From Gordonia sp. ABSL11-1 (GTDB taxonomy: Bacteria; Actinomycetota; Actinomycetes; Mycobacteriales; Mycobacteriaceae), in contig NZ_JASXSI010000010.1 of assembly GCF_030315685.1 (NCBI RefSeq), positions 62,001-126,000 of the forward strand: DNA of 64,000 bases, in the 5' to 3' direction. Made by a program: the position numbers and the translations under genes. Below, piece after piece: positions 8,937 to 16,915 of this stretch. Below the pieces are notes generated by a model. The model was not told the origin of the DNA, did not search any database, and saw nothing but the letters and a program-made list of their open reading frames with translations. The first letter of the stretch is position 1; the number at the start of each line of letters is the position of its first letter.

Positions 8937-9857
8937 TCACGTTCCCACCGGCTCACGGTCGGATGTCGGAGACTCCTCCGCACGACCCACCGCCTTGGGC
9001 GCGGTGACGATGGTCCCGATGCTCGCGACGATCACCAGTGCGATCGCGGCCAGACGCAGCGGACCGGTCGGCTGGTGGAGCAGGACCCATCCGGCCAGTG
9101 CGGCGACGATGGGTTCGAGGCTGAGCAGGATCCCGAAGACGTTGCGCGGAAGTCGACGCAGCGCAGCCAGTTCCAGCGTGTACGGGATGACCGACGACAT
9201 CAGTGCGATCGCCAGCGCGAGCCCGAGCATCGTCGGGTCGGTGGCGCCGTGTGCGACGCCGGATGCGCCCATCGGCAGGACGAACACGGTGGCGAGCACC
9301 AGGGCCATCGCGAGTCCGCCGGTGCCGGGCACGTGTTGGCCGACGCGCGCGCTGGTGAGGATGTAGAGCACCCAGAACGATCCGGCGATCAGTGCGAACA
9401 CGACGCCGACCGGGTCCAGGGAGTCTGCCTGTGTGATGCTCTCCACGCCCAGGAGTCCGATTCCGAGGAACGCCAACACCACCCAGGCGAGGTCGATGGC
9501 ACGCCGCGACAGCGCGGCCGACAACAGCAGAGGTCCGAGGAACTCGATCGCGACGGCCGCGCCCAAGGGCAGGCGTTCGATCGCGCAGTAGAACGTGCCG
9601 TTCATGCCGGCGAGTGCAACCGCGAAGAACACCACCGACCGCCATTGCGTTCCCGACCACCGCACGAATCGTGGCCGGACCGCGACGAGCAGGACGATCG
9701 CCGCGAAGCCGAGCCGGAGAGTCGTGACACCCCAGGACTCCATCGTCGGGAACAGGTGCACGGCGATCGCACCGCCGAACTGCAACGACACACACGAGCA
9801 CAGGATCATCGCAGCGGCGGGACCGCTGCCACCGGATGCGCGCGACGTGTGGTTCAT
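8937..9857 (-). CDS. EamA/DMT family transporter (RhtA-like exporter)
   Basis: A 306-residue membrane protein with ten predicted transmembrane helices arranged as two EamA repeats. It resembles RhtA-type threonine/homoserine exporters: LPLGAAVAIEFLGPLLLSAAL in repeat one and SSVIPYTLELAALRRLPRN followed by GILLSLEPIVAALAGWVLL in repeat two. The gene is divergent from a LysR-type regulator, with a 91-base intergenic region holding a TGAT-N11-ATCA palindrome, so the regulator probably controls this exporter. Amino acids or related small molecules are the likely cargo by family; the sequence does not tell which. Confidence 0.88.
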   Translation of the reverse strand: MNHTSRASGGSGPAAAMILCSCVSLQFGGAIAVHLFPTMESWGVTTLRLGFAAIVLLVAVRPRFVRWSGTQWRSVVFFAVALAGMNGTFYCAIERLPLGAAVAIEFLGPLLLSAALSRRAIDLAWVVLAFLGIGLLGVESITQADSLDPVGVVFALIAGSFWVLYILTSARVGQHVPGTGGLAMALVLATVFVLPMGASGVAHGATDPTMLGLALAIALMSSVIPYTLELAALRRLPRNVFGILLSLEPIVAALAGWVLLHQPTGPLRLAAIALVIVASIGTIVTAPKAVGRAEESPTSDREPVGT

Positions 9858-9913
9858 GTTTCCAGGATCGACCCACTCCCTCCATCAGTCCAGTGACGCT
9901 TTCTGCCGATATA

Positions 9914-9932
9914 TGATCAGTTCTGCTAATCA
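9914..9932. promoter_or_regulatory. Candidate LysR-type operator (TGAT-N11-ATCA)
   Basis: A TGAT-N11-ATCA palindrome, which fits the T-N11-A rule for LysR-type regulators, sits 17 bases before the LysR gene and 57 bases before the divergent EamA exporter. The position suits autoregulation combined with control of the exporter. Confidence 0.5.
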
Positions 9933-9948
9933 ATCGACGAGGTGTCCG

Positions 9949-10878
9949 ATGCTCAACGTGACGCGACTCCGAATCCTGCGCGAACTGCACGTGCGCGGAA
10001 CGTTGGCGCAGGTGGCGCGGGCACTGTCGTACACGCCGTCGGCCATCTCCCAGCAGCTGTCGATTCTCGAGCGTGAGACCGGGGTCCAACTCCTCGAACA
10101 TGTGGGCCGGCGGGTCCGCCTGACCGACGATGCGCTCGCCCTCGTCGCGCACACAGAGATCGTGCTCGCCCAGTTGGAGCGGGCCGAGGCCGACCTCGCC
10201 GCTGCGCAGCCGTCCGTGCGCGGAACCCTCCGGTTGGCGTCGTTCCAGACGGTCGTCCTCGAGATCGCGCCCGCCGTGCTCACCTTGCTCGAGCGAAGCC
10301 ATCCGGCGCTGCAGGTGGAGATCACCATGCGCGACGTCGACACCGCGTTCGGCGGGCTGCTGTCGAGTCAGTTCGACGTCATCCTGGGCGAGGAGTACCC
10401 CGGTTTGCCCGATCCGGTCCGCGAGGGCGCCGACCGAACCGACCTCGTGACCGATCCGATCTATCTCGCAATCCCGTCGCACGGGCCGTGGAGTTCGGCT
10501 CCGACGACGATCGCCGAGCTGGCCGCCACGCCGTGGGCGTTGGACCCGCCGGGCAGCGCCAGCGGCGACTGGGCCCGTATCGTCTGTCGCAGCGCGGGTT
10601 TCGAGCCGCAGATCCGGTTCGAAGGACCCGATCCGCTGCTGCACGCCCACCTCGTCCGCACCGGACACGCCGTCGCGTTCGTGCCCGCGCTCATCGCCGC
10701 AGACCATCTCGAGGGGACACAGCTCGTCGGCCTTCCCGGCGACCCGCTGCGCATCGTCTACACCGCCGTGCGCGACGGTCGCGCAGGACATCCCGCAGTG
10801 CGCGCGATCCGCGAAGCCCTCGCCCAGGCCGTCGCCGAACGGCAACCGCAACGGCCGAGGAGGCGTGTTCGAGGCTGA
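9949..10878 (+). CDS. LysR family transcriptional regulator
   Basis: Regulator of 309 residues. The N-terminal winged helix reads MLNVTRLRILRELHVRGTLAQVARALSYTPSAISQQL, with the recognition helix at TPSAISQQLSILERETGVQLLE; the C-terminal effector domain starts near residue 90 (TLRLASFQTVVLEIAPAVL). The ATG at 9949 is chosen because the DNA-binding domain begins there; the longer open frame has no family match. Gene order, divergent from an EamA exporter with a TGAT-N11-ATCA site between, suggests that it activates export of its own effector. The effector is not known. Confidence 0.9.
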   Translation: MLNVTRLRILRELHVRGTLAQVARALSYTPSAISQQLSILERETGVQLLEHVGRRVRLTDDALALVAHTEIVLAQLERAEADLAAAQPSVRGTLRLASFQTVVLEIAPAVLTLLERSHPALQVEITMRDVDTAFGGLLSSQFDVILGEEYPGLPDPVREGADRTDLVTDPIYLAIPSHGPWSSAPTTIAELAATPWALDPPGSASGDWARIVCRSAGFEPQIRFEGPDPLLHAHLVRTGHAVAFVPALIAADHLEGTQLVGLPGDPLRIVYTAVRDGRAGHPAVRAIREALAQAVAERQPQRPRRRVRG

Positions 10879-10908
10879 GCCCCCGAATATTGTTGCGATC
10901 GCACGTCG

Positions 10909-10927
10909 CTGTAGCAGATTGCTACAG
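10909..10927. promoter_or_regulatory. Palindromic operator of the toxin-antitoxin pair
   Basis: CTGTAGCA-GAT-TGCTACAG is a perfect 8-bp inverted repeat with a 3-base centre, ending 28 bases before the antitoxin start. Type II antitoxins usually repress their own promoter by binding such a site. No other perfect repeat of this kind lies in the gap after the LysR gene. Confidence 0.6.
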
Positions 10928-10955
10928 TGAGCGCACACCGCACTCTGGAGGAATG

Positions 10956-11342
10956 ATGACCCGCTCAGCAGACAAGGTCACCCGATTCGACGCCGATCTG
11001 GTCGAGAGCGCGATCGCCGAGGGCAGGCGCCAGCACCGCACCGGACGCCAGCAGCTCGAGTACTGGGCCCGCGTGGGCCGAGCGCTCACCTCCCACGAAT
11101 CCGCATCCGTCGCCCGTATCGAAGCCGCGGTGAACGGCGACCGACCGACCACGGACCTGACGGAGCCCGAGGGCCGGGCGTTCGATGCGACCATCCGGGC
11201 ACGAGTCGGTGAACACCTCGCCACGGCGGACTATCGCGAAACGCTCAAGGAGCGGGGCATCACGACCGTCGCCCTCGACGACGACGGTCGGATGATCGAG
11301 TACCGACCTGATGGCACAACCCGGATCGTCGACGAGGGATGA
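10956..11342 (+). CDS. ParD-like antitoxin
   Basis: A 128-residue protein matching the ParD-like antitoxin family. The N-terminal half carries the DNA-binding type sequence SADKVTRFDADLVESAIAEGRRQHRTGRQQLEYWARVGRALTS, with the QLEYWARVGRAL block typical of the family; the acidic C-terminal part ends ALDDDGRMIEYRPDGTTRIVDEG and would bind the toxin. Two ATGs follow each other at 10953 and 10956; GGAGGA at 10947-10952 is spaced better for the second. The stop overlaps the toxin start by four bases (ATGA). It should neutralise the zeta-type toxin and repress the operon through the palindrome upstream. Confidence 0.85.
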   Translation: MTRSADKVTRFDADLVESAIAEGRRQHRTGRQQLEYWARVGRALTSHESASVARIEAAVNGDRPTTDLTEPEGRAFDATIRARVGEHLATADYRETLKERGITTVALDDDGRMIEYRPDGTTRIVDEG

Positions 11343-11911
11343 GGCGTCTCGATCTCGTCATCGGTCCGAACGGGGCCGGCAAATCCACATTCGTCGAACT
11401 GACACTCGGCCCGTTGCTGCCCGCAAGCCCGTTCATCAATGCCGATCTCATCGCCAAGCAGAGATGGCCGGATGACTCCGAGGCGAAATCGTATGAGGCG
11501 GCCCGGATCGCAGCAACAACGTGGGACAGGGTGATTGCCGGCGACCGCTCTTTCATCACCGAGACCGTGTTCTCCCACCCGTCCAAGCTCGATCTCATCG
11601 GCCGCGCCCACGCGGCCGGCTTCACCGTGATCCTCCATGTGCTCGCGGTTCCGGAGAAACTGTCGGTCCTCCGTGTCGCGCACCGTGTTGCAGCAGGAGG
11701 GCACTCCGTTCCCGAGGACAAGATCATCGCCCGTCATCGTCGTCTCTGGCCGCTTGCGGCCGAGGCGATCTCCCGCGCCGATGAGGCCACCGTGTACGAC
11801 AGCTCGTCGGCCGTGGCACCCCTGCCCGTCGCCGAGTTCACCCACGGCGTCTTGATCGGGGGTGCCGCATGGCCCTCGTGGACACCGGTGGTCCTGCGTC
11901 ACCTCGGGTGA
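11339..11911 (+). CDS. Zeta toxin family kinase
   Basis: P-loop kinase of the zeta toxin/AAA_33 type, 190 residues. Zeta toxins phosphorylate UDP-N-acetylglucosamine and so block cell-wall synthesis. Visible here: Walker A GPNGAGKST at residues 9-17, a conserved Asp in SPFINADLIAKQ, the Glu in DRSFITETVFSHPSKLDLI, the strand FTVILHVLAV, and RHRRLWPLAAEAISRADEATVYDSS near the end. It overlaps the antitoxin gene by four bases. It is shorter than epsilon-zeta plasmid toxins (about 280 residues) but typical for chromosomal two-gene modules. Toxicity itself is inferred. Confidence 0.85.
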   Translation: MRRLDLVIGPNGAGKSTFVELTLGPLLPASPFINADLIAKQRWPDDSEAKSYEAARIAATTWDRVIAGDRSFITETVFSHPSKLDLIGRAHAAGFTVILHVLAVPEKLSVLRVAHRVAAGGHSVPEDKIIARHRRLWPLAAEAISRADEATVYDSSSAVAPLPVAEFTHGVLIGGAAWPSWTPVVLRHLG

Positions 11912-11946
11912 CGTCACCGGCCACACCCGGGTCGGTACCGTGGGGC

Positions 11947-12444
11947 ATGACCGCATCGAAATGGGGACCGATCACCCAGACCGCCTGGGTCGTCGAGGAC
12001 ATCGACGCCACCGAACGCCTGCTGTCACACCTGTGCGGCGCCGGTGAATGGACCCGGATGCCCGACATCGAATTCCGAGACGGCTGCACCTACCGTGACG
12101 AACCGGCCGACTTCACCGCGCATGTCTCCTTGTCGTACATCGGCGACATGCAGCTCGAACTCATCGAGCCCCGACGCGGGGAGAGCATCTACACCGAGTT
12201 CCTGCGCGGCGGCGGCCCCGGTATCCATCACATCTGTTTCGAGCCTGCGGATTTCGACGGCGCCGTGGACGACGCGGAACAGGCGGGCAACGCGGTGATC
12301 CAGCGGGGGGCCATGGGCGGTGCGATGCGATTCGCCTACCTCGACGCCGGGCACGCCGGGATACCCTGCATCGAGCTGGCCGAAATCGGCCCGGACATGC
12401 GGGTCTTCTACGAGCAGATCAAAGCGCGGTCGTCCGGTCAATGA
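11947..12444 (+). CDS. VOC superfamily (glyoxalase/dioxygenase-like) protein
   Basis: A 165-residue protein with paired beta-alpha-beta-beta-beta modules of the vicinal-oxygen-chelate fold: ITQTAWVVEDIDATERLL at the start of module one and GPGIHHICFEPADFDGAVDDAEQAGNAVIQ at the start of module two, where HH is a metal-ligand position, with a glutamate near the end in IPCIELAEIG. The ATG at 11947 begins right at the first strand. It is 35 bases after the toxin gene on the same strand, perhaps read through from it. It could be a lyase, isomerase or dioxygenase; the substrate is unknown. Confidence 0.8.
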   Translation: MTASKWGPITQTAWVVEDIDATERLLSHLCGAGEWTRMPDIEFRDGCTYRDEPADFTAHVSLSYIGDMQLELIEPRRGESIYTEFLRGGGPGIHHICFEPADFDGAVDDAEQAGNAVIQRGAMGGAMRFAYLDAGHAGIPCIELAEIGPDMRVFYEQIKARSSGQ

Positions 12445-12575
12445 TCGATGGCTGACCAGTCATTGCGAAAACATCTCCCGCAGTTACCAACTGCTGACTA
12501 CAGATACCTCGATTCTCACTCATCAACTTCATTCACAATCAAGGTGATGTTTCAGAACAGGGGTGTTGCTGTGGC

Positions 12576-13343
12576 TCAGGTGCCGGAACCAAGAAACTCC
12601 CCGATCACCGCATTGACCGCCGCCGGCGTCTCGATCGGGATGAGATGGGAGCCGGGGAGGACACATAAGCGCGCCTCGGTGATCGTGTCGACGACTGCGC
12701 GGCTGTGATCGAGGGCCACCTCGTCGCGGTCGCCCTGCATCACCAGCGTCGGGGCGGAGATCGCCGCCAGGTCTTCCAGATCGATCTCCGGCTCTGACCG
12801 GATCATCGCCATCGTCTTATCGAAGATCACGGGAAAGTGGCCGGCGCCGTCGGGCGACTCGGCGGCGTATTCGGCGGCGAAGAAGGCCATCATCTCGTCA
12901 TCGGCCGCGTCGAGCGCGTCCAATATCCCCCCGACGGCCCGGCCGGAACTGTTGTAGTACTGGCCGATCAGCACCAGGTGACCGACGAGGTCGGGCCGTT
13001 GCATCGCCACGAGCACGGCGACAACCGCACCGTCACTCCAACCGACGATCTCGGCAGGTCCCCCGACGATCTCGTCGAGATAGGTGATCGTCTCGGCCGC
13101 CATGTCCGCGTAGTGGAACTCGTCGGTCACGTCGGGGCTGTGCCCGTGCCCGTGACGCTCGGGAACGTAGACCTTCCACCCGGCGTCCACCAGGGCGGGG
13201 ATCTGACCGCCCCACGACGACGCACCCGACAACGCGCCGTGCAGCAGGACGACGGGCCGGCCGTCCCCGTGGATCTCGTGCCATACACGGGTATCCGGCG
13301 TCGGATGGTTGATCGTGATGTACTCGGCGACAGATGAGGTCAC
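12576..13343 (-). CDS. Alpha/beta hydrolase
   Basis: Hydrolase of 255 residues with the alpha/beta fold. Oxyanion motif VVLLHGALSG is near residue 33, the nucleophile elbow is VGWSDGA (Ser near residue 99), the acid lies in LVMQGDRDEVAL, and the histidine in VLPGSHLIPIETP. It starts with GTG at 13343 (MTSSVAEYITINH). It is convergent with the VOC gene across a 131-base gap in which I see no gene. Family members act on esters, amides, haloalkanes or C-C bonds; this one cannot be assigned further. Confidence 0.88.
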   Translation of the reverse strand: MTSSVAEYITINHPTPDTRVWHEIHGDGRPVVLLHGALSGASSWGGQIPALVDAGWKVYVPERHGHGHSPDVTDEFHYADMAAETITYLDEIVGGPAEIVGWSDGAVVAVLVAMQRPDLVGHLVLIGQYYNSSGRAVGGILDALDAADDEMMAFFAAEYAAESPDGAGHFPVIFDKTMAMIRSEPEIDLEDLAAISAPTLVMQGDRDEVALDHSRAVVDTITEARLCVLPGSHLIPIETPAAVNAVIGEFLGSGT

Positions 13344-13391
13344 GGGACAAGACTAGTCGGACCGCGGTCCTGCCGGGTCCGACAGTTCGCC

Positions 13392-13512
13392 GACCGTGTC
13401 CAACTTTTCGCCGACCGTGTTCTGCCGATGGACCCGTTGCGGGGCGATCACTTGAACCCACACGGCGACGTCCTGCCCGTCGGGCACGGTCGGCGAAAAG
13501 TTGGACACGGTC
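13392..13512. repeat. Long intergenic inverted repeat (28-bp perfect arms)
   Basis: Arms at 13392-13419 and 13485-13512 are perfect reverse complements over 28 bases, separated by a 65-base loop. Inside the left part the unit TTCGCCGACCGTG occurs twice (about 13386-13398 and 13407-13419). A related palindrome built on the same GGCACGGTCGG core lies at 43788-43832, so this looks like a repeated family of intergenic palindromes. It sits between the start of the alpha/beta hydrolase gene and the start of the exporter gene, so it is not a simple terminator. Confidence 0.75.
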
Positions 13513-13550
13513 AGCGTGGGACGAGCGGAAGAGTCGGCGTGCGTGTTGGC

Positions 13551-13580
13551 ATGTGCACGATACATATGTAGGGTACACAT
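13551..13580. promoter_or_regulatory. 30-bp dyad operator before the MFS fusion gene
   Basis: A 30-base dyad: ATGTGCAC on the left, GTACACAT on the right (7 of 8 positions symmetrical), around a perfect 10-base palindrome TACATATGTA at 13561-13570. It ends 18 bases before the exporter's ATG and just before its GAGGAGGG ribosome site, so a bound repressor would block transcription. The matching regulator is not obvious nearby; the closest, the TetR gene at 16244, has a different operator-like sequence of its own. Confidence 0.55.
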
Positions 13581-13598
13581 CCCGAGGAGGGTGCCCAC

Positions 13599-15995
13599 AT
13601 GACCACTACGCCGACCGGCGACGCCCCGGCCACGGACGACACCGTGGCGGTGGACAGTGAACTGACCGACGACAAGCACACCGGAGCCGCGCTCGCCGTG
13701 GTCGCCGTGTTGTGTTTCGGCGGTCTGGTCGCGTCATTGATGCAGACGTTGATCATCCCGATCCAGCCAGAACTGCCGAGATTGCTCGGCACGTCGATCT
13801 CGAATGCGTCATGGGTCGTCACCGCCACCCTGCTCGCCGGAGCGGTCGCGATGCCGATCGCAGGCCGTCTCGGCGACATGTTCGGCAAGAAGCGCATCAT
13901 CCTGGCGAGCGCGATCCTGTTGATCGCCGGGTCGCTCGTGTGCGCGCTGAGTTCGGCATTGATCCCGATGATCGTGGGACGCGCGGTCCAGGGTCTCGCG
14001 ATGGGATTCATCCCGCTCGGCATCAGCCTGATGCGCGAGGTGACGCCACCGCGTCTGACATCGATGGCGGTGTCGGCGATGAGCGCGACGATGGGCGTCG
14101 GCGGCGCGATCGGCCTGCCGCTGTCGGCCTGGGTTGCCCAACAATGGGATTGGCATGCACTGTTCTGGGTGTCGACCGGACTCGCCGCCGTCGTCACCGT
14201 CCTCGTCGCGTTCGTGGTCCCGCACATCGACGACAGCACTGGCGAGAAGCGGTTCGACGTCATCGGTGCGATCGGCCTGGCAATCGGACTGTCGGGCGTG
14301 CTGATCGCCGTCTCCAAGGGCAATGACTGGGGCTGGGGCACCGGCGCGACCTTGGGGCTGCTGTTCGGCGGGCTCGCGGTACTCGTCGTATGGGGCCTGT
14401 TCGAACTCCGGCACCGTGCACCGCTGGTCGACCTGCGGACCACCGCACGTCCGGCGGTGTTGCTCACCAACATCGGCGCGATCGCGATCGGATTCGGCAT
14501 GATGGCGCAGACCATCGTCGTACCGCAGCTACTCGAGATCCCCACGGCCATGGGAGGTCTCGGGCAGACCCTGGTCGCCGCGGGTCTGTGGATGGCGCCC
14601 GGCGGGCTGATGATGCTGGTCTTCGCGCCCGTCTCGGGCACGCTCATCAACACCATCGGCGCCAAATACACGCTGGCGATCGGCGCAACTGTCCTCGGAC
14701 TCGGCTATCTCGGCGCGTTCCTGCTGATGAACGCACCGTGGCAGTTGGCCTTGGCGTCGGTGATCTGCTCGGCCGGTGTCGGCATCGGCTATGCGGCGAT
14801 TCCGACCCTGATCATGGGCGCCGTGCCGATGACCGAAGCCGGTGCCGCCGTCGGGCTCAACGGCCTGATGCGGTCGATCGGCACCACCAGTGCGTCGGCC
14901 GTCATGGCGCTGGTCCTGACCAGTTCCACCGCCTCCTATGGGCCGGTCGACGTGCCCAGCCATTCCGCGTTCCGGTGGTGCTTCCTGATCGGTGCGATCG
15001 CCGCGTTCGTCGGTGTCGCGATCACCCTGTTCATCCCGATCGCGCGTCATCGGACCGGCGGTGGTCGTTCCGACGAGGGACGCGACCATCCGACGGGATC
15101 AGTCGAATCCGGCACTCCCGAAACACTTGTCGACGAACAGTCGACGAACGCTCCGATCACGGCCACCTCGACCGACGCGGATCCCGCGCCGACGTCTGAT
15201 GCGTCGCACGGCCCGCGTCCACGTGTCGCCGGTCGCATCACCGCCGCCGACGGCACCGCACTCGACCGTGCCGCCATCACCGTGACCGATCTTCGAGGGC
15301 GTCAGACGGGAGCCACCGCGGTCGACCCGGATGGCTCCTACGCCGTCTACGGACTCGCCGACGGCACCTACACCGTCATCGCGACCGCACCCGGGCGCTT
15401 GCCGAGGGCCATGACCGTCCCGGTCGTCGGCGAAGCGGTGTTCCGCCGCGACTTCGCACTCACCGGCGGCGCATCGGTCCGCGGGCGTGTCCGCAACGCC
15501 CACGGGCCGCTTGCCGCACAGGTGATCGTCACCGACCGGTCCGGAGCCGTCGTGACACAGACGCATGCCGGCCCTGACGGGCATTTCACGATCACCGGAC
15601 TGCCCGACGGCGACACCGTCGCGCTCACCGCATCCGCGGCGGGATGCCAACCGGCCAGTCAGCTGATCACCGTCGACACCCCGACCGGGCGCACAGCCGA
15701 GCCCCTCGACATCGTGCTGGTCGCCAACAGCGGGTTGCACGGTTCGGTCCGCACCTCCGACGGCACCGCACTCGAAGGCGCCACGGTATCGGCGATCGGC
15801 CCAGACCAGACCATCGTCACGTCGGCCACCACCGACGCCGATGGCCGCTATCGCATCGAGGGCCTCACCGACGGACGATTCACCGTCGTCGCGAGCATGT
15901 ACGAACCGACTGCCGTACAGGTCAGTATTGTTGCCGGACAGCGCAACACCGCGGACATCGGGCTGGGGGCAGGGCGGGACTCGGCACTGTCGTGA
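13599..15995 (+). CDS. MFS exporter (DHA2 type) fused to three carboxypeptidase-regulatory-like domains
   Basis: A 798-residue protein. Residues 1 to about 485 form a 14-helix EmrB-type exporter (SLMQTLIIPIQPELPRLLG in helix 1, GRLGDMFGKKRIILAS, RAVQGLAMGFIPLGISLMR). A polar Thr/Asp-rich linker follows, then three beta-sandwich repeats resembling carboxypeptidase regulatory-like domains: VAGRITAADGTALDRAAI with DPDGSYAVYGLADGTYTVIA; VRGRVRNAHGPLAAQVIV with GPDGHFTITGLPDG; and LHGSVRTSDGTALEGATV with DADGRYRIEGLTDG. Ordinary exporters of this class stop near 500 residues. The start ATG has GAGGAGGG seven bases upstream. The appendage may bind cell-wall material or a partner, which is inference. 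Confidence 0.88.
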   Translation: MTTTPTGDAPATDDTVAVDSELTDDKHTGAALAVVAVLCFGGLVASLMQTLIIPIQPELPRLLGTSISNASWVVTATLLAGAVAMPIAGRLGDMFGKKRIILASAILLIAGSLVCALSSALIPMIVGRAVQGLAMGFIPLGISLMREVTPPRLTSMAVSAMSATMGVGGAIGLPLSAWVAQQWDWHALFWVSTGLAAVVTVLVAFVVPHIDDSTGEKRFDVIGAIGLAIGLSGVLIAVSKGNDWGWGTGATLGLLFGGLAVLVVWGLFELRHRAPLVDLRTTARPAVLLTNIGAIAIGFGMMAQTIVVPQLLEIPTAMGGLGQTLVAAGLWMAPGGLMMLVFAPVSGTLINTIGAKYTLAIGATVLGLGYLGAFLLMNAPWQLALASVICSAGVGIGYAAIPTLIMGAVPMTEAGAAVGLNGLMRSIGTTSASAVMALVLTSSTASYGPVDVPSHSAFRWCFLIGAIAAFVGVAITLFIPIARHRTGGGRSDEGRDHPTGSVESGTPETLVDEQSTNAPITATSTDADPAPTSDASHGPRPRVAGRITAADGTALDRAAITVTDLRGRQTGATAVDPDGSYAVYGLADGTYTVIATAPGRLPRAMTVPVVGEAVFRRDFALTGGASVRGRVRNAHGPLAAQVIVTDRSGAVVTQTHAGPDGHFTITGLPDGDTVALTASAAGCQPASQLITVDTPTGRTAEPLDIVLVANSGLHGSVRTSDGTALEGATVSAIGPDQTIVTSATTDADGRYRIEGLTDGRFTVVASMYEPTAVQVSIVAGQRNTADIGLGAGRDSALS

Positions 15996-16030
15996 GGGCG
16001 TAACCACGGATGTCCGCATGAAAGTCACGT

Positions 16031-16071
16031 CAGCGTCGGGGAACGTGGATTATCCACTTTCCCCGGCGCTG
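16031..16071 (+). terminator. Stem-loop after the MFS fusion gene
   Basis: Two 19-base arms (16031-16049 and 16053-16071) pair at 17 positions around a 3-base loop, 36 bases after the stop of the exporter gene. There is no T-run, as is usual in high-GC actinobacteria. The remaining 170 bases to the TetR gene hold degenerate repeats of TGCGGGG-GATTCTCG and the TetR operator, but no gene that I can see. Confidence 0.6.
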
Positions 16072-16204
16072 TCGTGATCCTGATGCGGGGGATGATTTTC
16101 ATGCGGGGCGCGATTCTCGTGCGGGGGGATTCTCGTGCGGACGAGTCACGCCTCTCGGCCGGCCGGCCGGCTCACGGCCGTTCGTTTCGTAGGCCCGACG
16201 ATTA

Positions 16205-16223
16205 TTGTTTGTCAGACAAACAA
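16205..16223. promoter_or_regulatory. TetR-type operator
   Basis: TTGTTTGTC-A-GACAAACAA is a perfect 9-bp inverted repeat with one central base, ending 20 bases before the TetR gene start. Its position suits autorepression of the TetR-acyl-CoA dehydrogenase transcript. Confidence 0.6.
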
Positions 16224-16243
16224 GAGTGTGAGACGGTTCTCCC

Positions 16244-16864
16244 ATGACCATTCCCAGCCGAGGGAGTCGCGAGGCCGGCAAAGCGACTCGTCAGGCGCTC
16301 CTGTGTGCTGCCACCGAAGTGTTCAGGGAACTCGGAGAGACGGCATCGGTCGCACAGATCTGCCGTAACGCCAACACCTATCCGAACCAGGTCACCTACT
16401 ATTTCGGATCAAAGGAGCACCTGTTCGTCGAGGTCGCGTGTGCCGCCGTGCTGCGCGGCGGCCGTCATGCCGAGGAAGCGGCATCGGCGGCGACGACCGT
16501 CGGCGAGTACACCCATGCATTGATCTTCACGCTCATCGGCGATCAGGCCCGCAACGTCGAACTGTTCACCACCGCGATGTCAATGGCGTCGCGGCGCCCC
16601 GAACTCCGGCCGCAGATCGCCGAGACGCTGTCCGATCTGCATCGCCGGGGCGCGGAGGCGCTGATGCGCACGCTGGTGCGGACCGGTTGGGAGTTGCGCG
16701 CACCGATCGACGTCGAGGCAAGAGCGTTCTGGTCGGCGATCTTCGGGCTCGTCATACAGCAGGCGGCCGCGTCCGACGAGCTCGACTACAGCCTCGAGGA
16801 AGCCGTCGCGATCGTGTTCACCAACCTCCAGATCCCGGAACAGGTCTTGCAGCATGCGATTTGA
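16244..16864 (+). CDS. TetR family transcriptional regulator
   Basis: Repressor-type regulator of 206 residues. The N-terminal helix-turn-helix reads TRQALLCAATEVFRELGETASVAQICRNANTYPNQVTYYFGSKEHLFVEVA, the standard TetR layout with YYFGSKEHL after the recognition helix. The remaining alpha-helical part is a ligand-binding and dimerisation domain of unknown specificity. A perfect palindrome lies just upstream (16205-16223). The acyl-CoA dehydrogenase follows 51 bases later on the same strand, so an acyl-CoA or a damaging alkyl compound could be the inducer; this is inference. Confidence 0.9.
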   Translation: MTIPSRGSREAGKATRQALLCAATEVFRELGETASVAQICRNANTYPNQVTYYFGSKEHLFVEVACAAVLRGGRHAEEAASAATTVGEYTHALIFTLIGDQARNVELFTTAMSMASRRPELRPQIAETLSDLHRRGAEALMRTLVRTGWELRAPIDVEARAFWSAIFGLVIQQAAASDELDYSLEEAVAIVFTNLQIPEQVLQHAI

Positions 16865-16915
16865 GGTGCGGGCGCGGCGAACCCACCGGCGAAACAACGT
16901 CCTGAAAGGTAGCTC

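Noticed and set aside
8953..10938. Long antisense open frame over the EamA and LysR genes.
   Set aside because: Shadow of two well-supported genes; no motif, biased composition.
16081..16145. Degenerate TGCGGGG-GATTCTCG repeats upstream of the TetR gene.
   Set aside because: Three or four imperfect units of varying length; too weak to call a functional repeat, noted only as low-complexity DNA.
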